Source of the DNA: Halobellus rufus
Lineage (GTDB): Archaea; Halobacteriota; Halobacteria; Halobacteriales; Haloferacaceae
Direction: 5' to 3'
Assembly: GCF_000739575.1 (NCBI RefSeq)
Contig: NZ_BBJO01000035.1
Location: 1-46,747, forward strand
DNA length: 46,747 bases
Both the position numbers and the translations under genes were made by a program. The first letter of the stretch is position 1. Each line of letters begins with the position of its first letter. A model generated the notes under the pieces. It made no database searches, was not told where the DNA came from, and saw only the letters and a program-made list of their open reading frames with translations. Shown one piece after another: positions 1-8,139 of this stretch.

Positions 1-111
1 ACCAACCGAGAGGCGTGGTACACCATCAAGCAGACCGGCTCCGCCGACGAGCCGCCGACTCGGTTCTTCAAGTGTACGGAGTGCGGGCACCGGTGGCGAG
101 GGTACAACTAA
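1..111 (+). CDS. tfs: Transcription factor S (TFS), C-terminal fragment
   Basis: The first 36 codons of the window, open at the left edge, encode the end of the C-terminal zinc ribbon of archaeal TFS, the homologue of eukaryotic TFIIS and of RNA polymerase subunit Rpb9. The protein rescues backtracked RNA polymerase by stimulating transcript cleavage. Visible are the acidic tip (SADEPPTRFF) that reaches the polymerase active site and the last zinc-binding pair CTECGHRW, then RGYN and a TAA stop at 109-111. The N-terminal ribbon and the first cysteine pair of this ribbon lie outside the window. The match to the family end is unambiguous. Confidence 0.92.
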   Translation, partial: TNREAWYTIKQTGSADEPPTRFFKCTECGHRWRGYN

Positions 112-120
112 ACACCCACC

Positions 121-128
121 TTTTTATT
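121..128 (+). terminator. T-rich terminator after tfs
   Basis: A T5-A-TT run starts 9 nt after the tfs stop codon. Archaeal intrinsic termination depends mainly on such U-tracts, so this is the likely tfs terminator. A strong stem-loop follows directly. Confidence 0.55.
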
Positions 129-219
129 CGGGGGTCCTCGGCGGCTTCGCCGCCTCGAACCCCCGACAAAAGCCTGGTGGGAAAACCTCCCGCGAGGCTC
201 GCGGCTGCGAGCCCCGCGG
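129..219. repeat. Two consecutive strong stem-loops in the tfs 3' spacer
   Basis: Stem-loop 1 pairs CGGGGGT (129-135) with ACCCCCG (159-165). After a 4x4 internal loop, GGCGGC (140-145) pairs with GCCGCC (149-154) around TTC. Stem-loop 2 pairs CCGCG (190-194) with CGCGG (215-219) and GGCTCGC (196-202) with GCGAGCC (207-213) around GGCT, with one mismatch. No ORF in this 235-bp spacer looks coding. The pair could be a mobile palindromic element, a transcript-end structure or a small RNA. I cannot choose between these. Confidence 0.5.
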
Positions 220-311
220 TACAATACAGACAGCCAACCGCCTCCGCGCCGCTTCCACTCCGCCCCGGCTGTCACTTCTTCGATAACAACTACGCCGCAC
301 CGCTCGCCACC

Positions 312-322
312 GTACATTATTA
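312..322 (+). promoter_or_regulatory. TATA-like box of the 347 gene
   Basis: An A/T stretch (ACATTATTA) in GC-rich surroundings is centred about 28 bp before the GTG at 347. This is the usual haloarchaeal distance for a leaderless mRNA and supports that start. Confidence 0.5.
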
Positions 323-346
323 CTCGCGGCCACCGAACGCGACGCT

Positions 347-775
347 GTGTCCCTCCACTCAGCCCTCCCTGACCGCTTCCGCCCGTGGTATCTCCTCGAC
401 GTCGCGGCGTTCCTGTTGGGCGCTGTCGGATCGATCCAGCGCTCGGTATCGGGGTTCGGCGACCTCCCGTCGCTGACCCCAGTTGCCTCCGTGGGGGCCG
501 TCGTCTCCGGACTGTTCGCGGTCGTCGTGCTCCGGTTCACCGTCGGCAACCTCTGGGCCTACGCGGTCGAGTACGCCAACGCGGGCGGGCAGTGGTCCGA
601 TCTTCCGTTCTTGGCCCCGATCGGCGGCGGCCTCGCGGGCGTCGCCGTCACCTACGCGGTGACGACCAGCCTCGGCGCGGCCGCGTGGGCCGGCTTCTGG
701 ACGTTCGCGGTCGTCGCGGGCGTCGTCGCGGTCGCCGTCTCCTTCGCGGCGGGCTACGAGGAGTCCACTTCCTGA
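347..775 (+). CDS. Small haloarchaeal membrane protein, unknown function
   Basis: This 142-residue protein starts with GTG. I do not recognise a named family. It has about four hydrophobic segments: near residues 13-32, 45-75 (rich in Val/Ala), 90-110, and 113-136. Short polar linkers separate them, and there is a WSDLP stretch in the middle. No catalytic motif or metal-binding cluster is visible. It converges with the hydrolase gene on the other strand, and the two reading frames overlap by 22 bp at their 3' ends. The GTG start fits a TATA-like box about 28 bp upstream, so the mRNA is probably leaderless. The function is unknown, and the membrane topology is inferred from hydropathy read by eye. 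Confidence 0.75.
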   Translation: MSLHSALPDRFRPWYLLDVAAFLLGAVGSIQRSVSGFGDLPSLTPVASVGAVVSGLFAVVVLRFTVGNLWAYAVEYANAGGQWSDLPFLAPIGGGLAGVAVTYAVTTSLGAAAWAGFWTFAVVAGVVAVAVSFAAGYEESTS

Positions 776-1419
776 AGGTACGGCGCGAGGAAGTCGGAAA
801 CGGTCCCGGCGACCTTCGATTCTTGGCCGACGAAGAAGTGGTCCGCGGGGAACTCGACGACCGCGAAGCCGCGCTCGCGGGCGGCGTCGACCACCGGTCC
901 GACGTGGGCGACGTCGTCGCGGGTCCCGTAGACGACTTGAACCGGGAGGTCGGAACTGAGCGCTTCGAGGTCGGCGACGACGTCGACGCCGCCGATTCCC
1001 TCCTCGTCGGGCGCGTCGGGATCCGACCGCTCGGAGCCGAGGCGTGCGGGCGGGGCGAGCGCGGAGACGGCGTCGACGTCCGCGCCGGCGGCCGCCGCCG
1101 AGAGGGCGAGCGCGCCGCCGAAGCTGAAGCCGAAGAGCGCGACGCGGTCGTACCGTTTCCGGGCCCACGCGACGGCGTTGCCGACGTCGGTCCGCTCGCC
1201 GCGCCCCCCGTCCCACGGGCCGTAATCGAATCTGAGACAGTCGATTCCGCGGTCGCACAGCGCGTCGCTCACCGCGCGGAGTCGCTGATCGCGGCGAGTG
1301 CCGCCGTGCTGGGGGTGCGGCGGGCAGGCGACGACGCACGCGGTCGCGTCCCGTCCCGTCGCTTCGTCGAGCGTGCCGCGGGCGTCGCGGCCGCCGGGGA
1401 GGAAGCTCGGATCGCTCAT
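754..1419 (-). CDS. Alpha/beta hydrolase (dienelactone hydrolase-like)
   Basis: A 221-residue single-domain alpha/beta hydrolase, probably cytoplasmic. The nucleophile elbow is GFSFGG with Ser99. A likely acid lies in YGTRDD (Asp168 or Asp169) and the likely catalytic His is H194 in PADHFF, giving the complete triad in order. The early PPHPQHGG segment is the oxyanion-loop region seen in the KANL3/Tex30-like and dienelactone-hydrolase-like members of the superfamily. The substrate cannot be read from the sequence; esters or lactones are typical. The gene is convergent with the upstream membrane protein and divergent from pspA. The ATG start at 1419 leaves only about 60 bp to the pspA start, so the two promoters lie close together. 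Confidence 0.8.
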   Translation of the reverse strand: MSDPSFLPGGRDARGTLDEATGRDATACVVACPPHPQHGGTRRDQRLRAVSDALCDRGIDCLRFDYGPWDGGRGERTDVGNAVAWARKRYDRVALFGFSFGGALALSAAAAGADVDAVSALAPPARLGSERSDPDAPDEEGIGGVDVVADLEALSSDLPVQVVYGTRDDVAHVGPVVDAARERGFAVVEFPADHFFVGQESKVAGTVSDFLAPYLQEVDSS

Positions 1420-1447
1420 TCGGACACCGGCGGTTCGGCACGTGAGG

Positions 1448-1453
1448 TTTTAA
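1448..1453 (+). promoter_or_regulatory. TATA box of the pspA-like gene
   Basis: TTTTAA is centred about 28 bp before ATG 1479. This distance favours ATG 1479 over the in-frame GTG at 1461. Confidence 0.5.
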
Positions 1454-1478
1454 CTCCGCCGTGCCCAAGGTTGGACGT

Positions 1479-2315
1479 ATGGGAATCCTCTCACGCGCGT
1501 CCTACGTCGTCCGCTCGAAGCTGAACGCCCTCCTCAACCGCGCCGAGGACCCGACGGAGACGCTCGATTACTCCTACGAGCAGATGCGTGACGAACTGCA
1601 GGACGTAAAGCAGGGCATCGCGGATCTGACGACCCAGAAGAAGCGCCTCGAAATCCAGAAGCGACGCCTCGAAGAGAACGTCGAGAAGCACAACGAGCAG
1701 GCCAGAGAGGCCGTCCGACAGGACCGCGACGATCTCGCCCGGCAGGCCCTCGAGAAGAAGCAGGCGAAGATGAACCAGATCGAGGAACTGGAGGGACAGA
1801 TCGCCGACCTCCAGTCGACGCAGGACGACCTCGTCGAGAAGAAGAACGAACTCCAGAACCGCATCGAGGAGTTCCGCACGAAGAAGGAGACGATGAAGGC
1901 GCGCTACGAGGCCGCGGAGGCGTCCTCGCGCGTCTCGGAGGCGATGACCGGCGTCGGCGACGAGATGTCCGACGTCTCGCGGGCGATCGAGCGCGCCGAG
2001 GAGCGCACCGACGAGATGGAGGCGCGCTCTGAGGCGATGGACGAACTCGTCGACACCGGCGCGTTCGACGACGCGATGTCCGACAAGGACAGCATCGACC
2101 GCGAACTCGAGAGCGGTCGGTCGAGCGCCGAGGTCGACTCCGAACTGGAGACGCTGAAAGCCGAGATGGGAGACGGCGTCGCCGCGGAGAGCGAAGAGGA
2201 GGACGCGGCGACGGCGGAGGACGCGGCCGCCGAGACCGACGCCACGGCCGAGGTCGACGTCGACGACGCCGAGGTCGAAGCCGAGTTGGAGGAACTGAAA
2301 GACGACGAGAACTGA
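1479..2315 (+). CDS. pspA: PspA/IM30 family protein
   Basis: A 278-residue member of the PspA/Vipp1 (ESCRT-III-like) family, which assembles on membranes and protects them under stress. The N-terminal amphipathic helix and start MGILSRASYVVRSKLNALL match the family signature. A long charged coiled coil follows (about residues 30-180), rich in heptad Leu/Ile with Glu, Lys and Arg. The last 80 residues form an acidic Ala/Glu/Asp tail without clear structure, as is common in haloarchaeal versions. The start at ATG 1479 is preferred because the family begins there and a TATA box lies about 28 bp upstream. The next gene in the same direction encodes a 4-TM protein 122 bp later. Confidence 0.88.
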   Translation: MGILSRASYVVRSKLNALLNRAEDPTETLDYSYEQMRDELQDVKQGIADLTTQKKRLEIQKRRLEENVEKHNEQAREAVRQDRDDLARQALEKKQAKMNQIEELEGQIADLQSTQDDLVEKKNELQNRIEEFRTKKETMKARYEAAEASSRVSEAMTGVGDEMSDVSRAIERAEERTDEMEARSEAMDELVDTGAFDDAMSDKDSIDRELESGRSSAEVDSELETLKAEMGDGVAAESEEEDAATAEDAAAETDATAEVDVDDAEVEAELEELKDDEN

Positions 2316-2437
2316 GACGGAGTCTCGTACGTCCCCATCGGTGTCTCGCCGGTCGCCCGGCGGGAGTCTATCGACGGGGACGAGACGCACAGAGCCGACG
2401 CCGCCGGAGTGGTCGAACACGGGATCACGGATCTCAG

Positions 2438-3556
2438 ATGGACGAGACGCGACCGAAAGACTCGGACGAACCCGACGACAGAATGCGACGCCGCGGCGAG
2501 GAGAGCCGCGTGAAGCTCTGGCTCCTGCTCGAATCGAACCGGTGGGTCGTCGCCGGACTGGTCGTCGTGGTGTTCTTCCTCGGAACCGTCGCCGTCGCGA
2601 CCGTTATCCCGAACCGGGTGCTCGTCACCGTCGACGATCCCGTCGAAACGCTCTTTCAGGCGCTCGTGACGTCGACGATCACGGCCGTCACCCTCGTCGT
2701 CTCGATCAACTCGCTCGTCCTCTCGCAGGAACTCGGCGCGCTGGGCGACCAGCGCGAACGGATGGAGGGCGCGATGTCGTTCCGCCGCGACGTCGAGTCG
2801 GAACTCGGGATCGACGTCGCCCCCGCGACGCCGTCAGCGTTTCTCCGCGAGCTAGTGGCTTGCATCGAAGAGCGGGCGGCGGACCTGTCCGCGACCGTCG
2901 AGTCGGCGAGCGGCGACGGCGCGCTAGGGGCGGACCTGACGGAGCGGCTCTCCGAGTACGCCGACGGCCTGCGCAACCACGCGTCGTCGGTCGAGTCTGA
3001 ACTCGAAGGTCGACAGTTCGGGACGTTCGACGTGCTCTCGGCGGCGTTGAACTTCAACTACTCCTGGAAGATCCACGAGGCGCGGCAGTTGCGGGCGGAC
3101 GTCGACGCCGACGCTGCGGCCGGTGAGAGCGACGAGGGTGGTGAGAGCCGCGGGACCGACGATAGCGACGGGACAGGTGGACACGGCTCGTCCGTGACGG
3201 ACGCGCTCGACGCCCTCGTTTCGGCGTTGACGCTGTTCGGACCAACGCGAGAGCACATCAAGACGCTGTACTTCCAGTGGGAACTGGTGAACCTCTCGCG
3301 GGCGATGCTGTACAGCGCCGTCCCGACGCTCGTGATCGCGATCAACGTCCTCCTGTTTCACGGCGTGTTGCAGGCGGTGTCGGGGTCGACGCTCGGCATC
3401 GCCCACTACGTGTGGATCGTCGCGGCCGCGACCGCTCTCACGCTCGCGCCCTTTGCGATCCTCCTCTCGTTCGTCCTCCGGATCGGCACGGTCGCCAAGC
3501 GGACGCTCTCGATCGGGCCGTTTATTTTGCGGACGACGGACGAGGACGGCGACTGA
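2438..3556 (+). CDS. Four-TM membrane protein with large soluble middle domain, unknown function
   Basis: A 372-residue protein with no name that I recognise. A charged N-terminus (about 25 residues) is followed by hydrophobic segments near residues 37-58 and 72-92. A mainly helical soluble region of about 180 residues comes next, with an Asp/Gly/Ser-rich insert near 230-250. Two more hydrophobic segments lie near 290-315 and 323-350, before an acidic C-terminus. No enzymatic motif is visible. It lies downstream of the PspA-like gene on the same strand. A link to membrane stress is possible but rests on position only. The ATG at 2438 is the first start and nothing contradicts it. Confidence 0.75.
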   Translation: MDETRPKDSDEPDDRMRRRGEESRVKLWLLLESNRWVVAGLVVVVFFLGTVAVATVIPNRVLVTVDDPVETLFQALVTSTITAVTLVVSINSLVLSQELGALGDQRERMEGAMSFRRDVESELGIDVAPATPSAFLRELVACIEERAADLSATVESASGDGALGADLTERLSEYADGLRNHASSVESELEGRQFGTFDVLSAALNFNYSWKIHEARQLRADVDADAAAGESDEGGESRGTDDSDGTGGHGSSVTDALDALVSALTLFGPTREHIKTLYFQWELVNLSRAMLYSAVPTLVIAINVLLFHGVLQAVSGSTLGIAHYVWIVAAATALTLAPFAILLSFVLRIGTVAKRTLSIGPFILRTTDEDGD

Positions 3557-3663
3557 CCCGCTCCAGACGACTACGGAAACACCCCGGAGGCCGACTGACA
3601 GTCCGCGACCGGATTCGCCATCGAGCCGACAGTATCAGTAGCCGTCGGCCACGAGAGGGAGGT

Positions 3664-5232
3664 ATGATGGAGACGATCGAGGCCGTCCGCGCGGCGCTCG
3701 GGACGGACCGCCGCGCCGCGTTCGACCGGCGCGTCGAACGAGCGGCAGATTCGCTCCGCGCCGCGATCCGCGCCGGCGAGTTCGACGCCTCGGCGTTCGC
3801 GATCGGGCTCGAACTCGAGGGCTACGTCGTCGACGGCGAGGGGCGGCTCGCTGCCGCGCCGGAACGGCTCTTCGAGACCGATGGCTGTAGCCGCGAACTC
3901 GGCGTGCACAACGCGGAGTTACACACCGACCCCGACGTCGTCTCCGATTCCGGACTCCGACGCCAGGCGGCCGAACTGCGCTCGACGCATCAGTCCGTCC
4001 AGCGGGTCCTCCGGGAATCAGATCGCCGATTCGTCCTCGATGCGATGTGGACCGTGCCGCCGGAAACCGGGACCAGAGCGCACCTCGGGCGCGGGCGAGA
4101 CGTCGACGGCGTCTTCCTCGCCGACGAGATGCGGCCGGTCCCCCGCTACGTCGCCTTGGATCAGGTGATCCGCGAGGCGAACGACGGCCGGATCGACCTC
4201 GGCCTGCCGGGCCTCGAATCGGCGGAGTCGATGCTCGTCGAGTCGCTCGCGACGTCGATGCAGCCGCACCTACAGGTCCCCGACCCGGCCGACGTCCCGC
4301 GGTACCTGAACGTCGCCACGCGGACGATGGGGCCGATCCTCTCGCTGTCGGCGAACTCGCCGTTCCTCCCGGCAGATCTGTACGACGAAGCCCTCGCCGA
4401 CGGAGGCGACGACTTCGAGACCCTCCTCGCGGAGACGCCGCAGGAGCTTCGGATCCCGGTCTTCGAGCGCGCCGTCGACGAGGGATCGAACAAGTGTCGC
4501 GTCCCGCGGGACGTCGAGACCATCGACGAGTTGATCCGCCGGATCGAGGCGGACCCGACGCTCGTCGCGCCGCCCGAACTCGACGACGAGACAGACAGCG
4601 AGAGCCGAGCGGGCGACGACGACAGCGAGGGTTACGCGGCGTTCGCCGCGAAGCGCGGCACGTACTGGCGCTGGGTCAGGCCCGTGTTCGGCGGCGAGAT
4701 CCCGCGCGGCGACGACGGGGCCCCGCTCGCCGACGGCACGGCGCAGTCGGTCCGGATCGAGTACCGGCCGCTCCCGACGCAGCCGACGATCCGGGACACG
4801 ATCGGGATGCAGGCGCTCGTCGCGGGCGTCCTGCGCGGCGTCGACGCGACCGATCACCCGCTGGCGACGCTCCCGTGGGACGACGCGAAGGCGTCGTTCT
4901 ACGCGGCGGTCGACGACGGCCCCGACGCCGACCTCCGGTGGGTGACCCGGGACGGCGAGCGGACGACGGCGACGAGCCGGATCCACGACGAACTGTTCGC
5001 GCTGGCGCGCCGCGGCCTCGACGAACTCGGGGTCGGCGACGAGACGATCGAGTGGGCGCTGGGGCCGATCGAGGCGCGCCGGGAGGCGACCCACGCCGCG
5101 CCGAGCGCGTGGAAGCGCGCCCGGGTCCGCGAGGCCGTCGCCGACGGCGCGTCGCCCCCCGACGCGATCGCCGAGATGCAGCGGGAGTACGTCGACCGAG
5201 CCGCCGAGGGGACGCCGTTCGCCCGGTGGTAA
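3664..5232 (+). CDS. Glutamate-cysteine-ligase-like (GCS2 superfamily) enzyme
   Basis: A 522-residue soluble protein resembling the GCS2/YbdK carboxylate-amine ligase superfamily. The N-terminal IGLELEGYVVD corresponds to the Glu-rich metal/ATP-binding strand of these ligases. ELHTDPD follows, and further basic and acidic residues occur in the middle (DEGSNKCRVPRD, RIEYRPLPTQPT). It is clearly longer than the classical haloarchaeal GshA (about 350-360 residues), so it may be a paralogue using other amino acids and not the gamma-glutamylcysteine synthase itself. ATG 3664 follows a GGAGG directly; a second ATG is the next codon. An acidic, disordered insert lies around residues 306-322. The exact substrate is uncertain. 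Confidence 0.65.
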   Translation: MMETIEAVRAALGTDRRAAFDRRVERAADSLRAAIRAGEFDASAFAIGLELEGYVVDGEGRLAAAPERLFETDGCSRELGVHNAELHTDPDVVSDSGLRRQAAELRSTHQSVQRVLRESDRRFVLDAMWTVPPETGTRAHLGRGRDVDGVFLADEMRPVPRYVALDQVIREANDGRIDLGLPGLESAESMLVESLATSMQPHLQVPDPADVPRYLNVATRTMGPILSLSANSPFLPADLYDEALADGGDDFETLLAETPQELRIPVFERAVDEGSNKCRVPRDVETIDELIRRIEADPTLVAPPELDDETDSESRAGDDDSEGYAAFAAKRGTYWRWVRPVFGGEIPRGDDGAPLADGTAQSVRIEYRPLPTQPTIRDTIGMQALVAGVLRGVDATDHPLATLPWDDAKASFYAAVDDGPDADLRWVTRDGERTTATSRIHDELFALARRGLDELGVGDETIEWALGPIEARREATHAAPSAWKRARVREAVADGASPPDAIAEMQREYVDRAAEGTPFARW

Positions 5233-5262
5233 CCGGGGTCCGGTTCGCGTACCGCGGCTCTC

Positions 5263-5646
5263 TCACGACTCGACGACGTCGTCGAGGCGGTCGAGGTAGT
5301 CCTCGCGCGGGAGCTGATACGCCGCGCGGTAGTCGACGTCGCCGTCGGCGAAGCGCCGGGCGAGGTCGTCTGCGCCTTCGACGGCGGCGTCGCGGCTCTC
5401 GTACTCCTCGACGACGGCTTCGACGTCCGGTTCGAGCGTGAGCACGACGTGCCAGGTGTCGGTCGGAATCTGTGACGCGCCGGGCCGCCGCGCCCGCGAG
5501 CGGTTCGAGACGAGGATCGTCGGGATGCACTCGGCGGGCAGGTCGTTGCCCTCGTTGAACACGTCGGGGCGGAACACGAGGATCCGACGGCCGTGCGGCT
5601 CGTCGTTCCAGAGCGACCATCCGGCGGGCGGGTCGCTGTCGGTCAT
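5263..5646 (-). CDS. DUF5820 family protein
   Basis: A 127-residue haloarchaeal protein matching what I know as DUF5820. It opens with PPAGWSLWNDEP, has a central RILVFRPDVFNEGNDLP and SRARRPGASQIPTDTWHV, and ends with a helical region containing YRAAYQLPREDYLDRLDD. No catalytic residues are known for the family. The ATG at 5646 is chosen because the family begins there; the 45 upstream codons in the same frame have no family character. It converges with the ligase-like gene, leaving 30 bp between the stops. Confidence 0.72.
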   Translation of the reverse strand: MTDSDPPAGWSLWNDEPHGRRILVFRPDVFNEGNDLPAECIPTILVSNRSRARRPGASQIPTDTWHVVLTLEPDVEAVVEEYESRDAAVEGADDLARRFADGDVDYRAAYQLPREDYLDRLDDVVES

Positions 5647-5964
5647 CGTCGGGTCGAGCGCCTCCCGGCGGGTTCGCTCTCTCCTCCCGGTCGACGTCGC
5701 GGACTCCTGTCCATACTCCGGTGTCGGACGCCCAGTCACAAATACGGTCGCGTTGTTCGGTGCCGCACCGAGGGCGACCACCGCGCGCGGTACGGCGGGA
5801 ACCGCAGGAAGCCTTATGTGTGTCCATCACTCACACACGTTCAGTCTCGGTCGATCGGATCGAGCGACCGCCCGCACACGTATCGCCAGTCGAACCCGAC
5901 GTTCTGTCGCCCTGTCGCCGCCAAGTCGCCGTCGCCCCCGCGAAGTTCCGTTGCGCGTGTGTTA

Positions 5965-5988
5965 ATTGGTATGTGTAGACATACCAAT
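5965..5988. promoter_or_regulatory. Perfect 24-bp palindrome in the prkA promoter (operator candidate)
   Basis: Ten-base arms ATTGGTATGT and ACATACCAAT flank GTAG. The left arm overlaps a TTAATT sequence (5962-5967) that is the best TATA candidate. The right arm reaches the transcription start expected about 25 bp further on. A repressor bound here would block polymerase. A perfect 10+10 repeat is unlikely by chance in this GC-rich DNA and is typical of a dimeric winged-helix regulator site. Confidence 0.65.
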
Positions 5989-5990
5989 CT

Positions 5991-6020
5991 ACCGCGGGTG
6001 GGAGAGACGCCCACCGCGGT
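5991..6020 (+). promoter_or_regulatory. Stem-loop in the prkA 5' leader
   Basis: ACCGCGG and TGGG pair with CCCA and CCGCGGT around an AGAGACG loop, with one bulged G. If transcription starts near 5990 this hairpin is the very 5' end of an approximately 80-nt leader. It could act on mRNA stability or translation. Confidence 0.45.
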
Positions 6021-6068
6021 TCCGCGCCGAGACGCGGTGACCGCATCGCTCCCCGAGACGGACAAACA

Positions 6069-8137
6069 ATGAACGGTGACAGAGAAACCCTCGAAACCCT
6101 GAGTCGAGCGTACAAGGACTCCGTGCCCGAAGACCTCCGGGAGGCCAAGCGCTTCAGCTGGTACCTCGACGCGGTGTACGACGACCCGCGGATCGCCCGC
6201 AACGCCCACCAGCGCGTGGCCGACATGTTCGACCACTACGGCACCGCCTACGACGAACAGGCGGGCGTCGTCGAGTACCGGATGGCCTCGGAGGACCCGC
6301 TGCACGACGGCGAGAACACCTTCTATGGACGAGAGGTCCACGAGTCGATCCACGAGTTCGTGAACAAGGTGAAATCGGGTGCCCGCGGGCTCGGCCCGCA
6401 GAAACGCATCAAACTGCTTCTCGGACCGGTCGGCTCCGGGAAGTCGCACTTCGACTGGATGGTCAGACGCTACTTCGAGGACTACACCGCGACCGACGCG
6501 GGCCGGATGTACACCTTCCGGTGGACGAACCTCTGCGACGTCGTCCGCGATCAGGACCCCGAGGACGACGTCGTCACCTCGCCGATGAACCAGGACCCGC
6601 TCGTCCTCTTGCCGCAGCCCCAGCGCGACGAGGTGATCGAGCGGCTGAACGAACGGCTGGACGCGCCCTACACCATCCGGAACGACCAGACGCTCGATCC
6701 CGCCTCGGAGTTCTACCTCGACGCGCTGTTGGCGCAGTACGACGACGACCTGCAGGCGGTCCTCGAAAACCACGTCGAGATCGTCCGCCTCGTCGCCTCG
6801 GAGAACAAGCGCCAGTGCGTCGAGACGTTCGAGCCGAAGGACAAGAAGAACCAAGACGAGACCGAGTTGACCGGCGACGTCAACTACTCGAAGCTCGCGG
6901 TCTACGGCGAGTCGGACCCGCGCGCGTTCGACTACTCCGGCGCGTTCTGCAACGCGAACCGCGGGCTCTTCTCCGGCGAGGAGCTCCTGAAGCTCCAGCG
7001 GGAGTTCCTCTACGACTTCCTGCACGCCTCCCAAGAGCAGACGATCAAGCCGAAGAACAACCCCAGAATCGACATCGACCAGGTGATCGTCGGCCGGACG
7101 AACATGCCCGAATATAGGGAGAAGAAGGGCGACGAGAAGATGGAGGCGTTCAACGACCGGACGAAGCGGATCGACTTCCCGTACGTCTTAGAGTACGACG
7201 AGGAGGCGGAGATCTACCGGAAGATGCTTCGGAACGCCGACGTTCCGGACATGCACATCGAGCCGCACACCCTGGAGATGGCCGGGCTCTTCGGCGTCCT
7301 CACGCGGATCACCGAGCCCGACGAGTCGGTCTCGCTGGTCCAGAAGGCGAAGGCCTACAACGGCGAGATCGACGACGGCGACGACGTCGACGTCCGAAAG
7401 CTCCGCGAGAACGGCGAGGCGGCCGCGGACATCGGCGAGGGGATGGACGGCGTCTCTGCCAGATTCATCGGCGACGAGATCGCCGAGGCGATTATGGACT
7501 CGACGCACCACGGGCGGTCGTACCTCTCGCCGCTGTCGGTGTTCTCGCACTTCGAGGCCAACCTCGAGAACCACGGGTCGATTCCCGAGGACAACCTCGA
7601 CCGCTACCACCGCTACCTCGAGTTGGTCCGCGAGGAGTACAAGAACCGAGCCATCGAGGACGTCCGCCACGCGCTCGCCTACGACGTCGACGAGATCCGC
7701 CGGCAGGGCGAGAAGTACATGGACCACGTGATGGCGTACATCGACGACGCCACCGTCGAGGACGAACTCACCGGGCGCGAGCAGGACCCCGACGAGACGT
7801 TCCTCCGCTCGGTCGAGGAGAAACTGGAGATCCCCGAGGACCGCAAGGACGACTTCCGCCAGGAGGTCTCCAATTGGGTCTCCCGCCGCGCCCGCGACGG
7901 CACCTCCTTCGACCCGCAGGACAACGACCGCCTCCGCCGCGCCCTAGAGCGGAAGCTCTGGGAGGACAAGAAGCACAACATCAACTTCTCGGCGCTGGTG
8001 AGCGCGAACGAGCTCGACGACGACGAGCGCAGCGCCTGGATCGACGCCCTGATCGAGCAGGGCTACTCCCAGTCGGCGCTCGCGAGGTGCTCGAATTCGC
8101 GGGCGCGGAGGTCGCAAAGAGCGAACTCGAGGAGTGA
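6069..8137 (+). CDS. prkA1: PrkA-family AAA serine protein kinase 1 (frameshifted near 8083)
   Basis: The first of two PrkA/YeaG-type kinases, about 689 residues when corrected. It has the N-terminal PrkA AAA domain with Walker A GPVGSGKS near residue 120, and the C-terminal PrkA domain. Relatives act in starvation and sporulation-like stress responses. The frame breaks between 8083 and 8084. In frame 1 the protein reads to QSALA. One missing base then gives EVLEFAGAEVAKSELEE and a stop at 8135-8137, three bases before prkA2. Uncorrected, the frame runs on meaninglessly to 10220. The lost base is more likely an assembly error than biology. It heads an operon with prkA2, yeaH and spoVR. Confidence 0.88.
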
Positions 8138-8139
8138 GT

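Larger units (their letters stand above)
5647..6068. other. 422-bp non-coding region upstream of the prkA operon
   Basis: No ORF here has haloarchaeal protein character. It holds the start region of the DUF5820 gene at its left end. A CTTATG box (5813-5818) overlaps a GTGTGT/ACACAC inverted repeat (5818-5823 and 5833-5838). At the right end are the palindrome and stem-loop described separately. The CTTATG could start an alternative, long-leader prkA transcript or a non-coding RNA. Confidence 0.6.

Noticed and set aside
150..170. GGTTCGAG-like sequence on the minus strand resembling a tRNA T-loop
   Set aside because: No acceptor, D or anticodon arms can be built around it; it belongs to the hairpin at 129-165.
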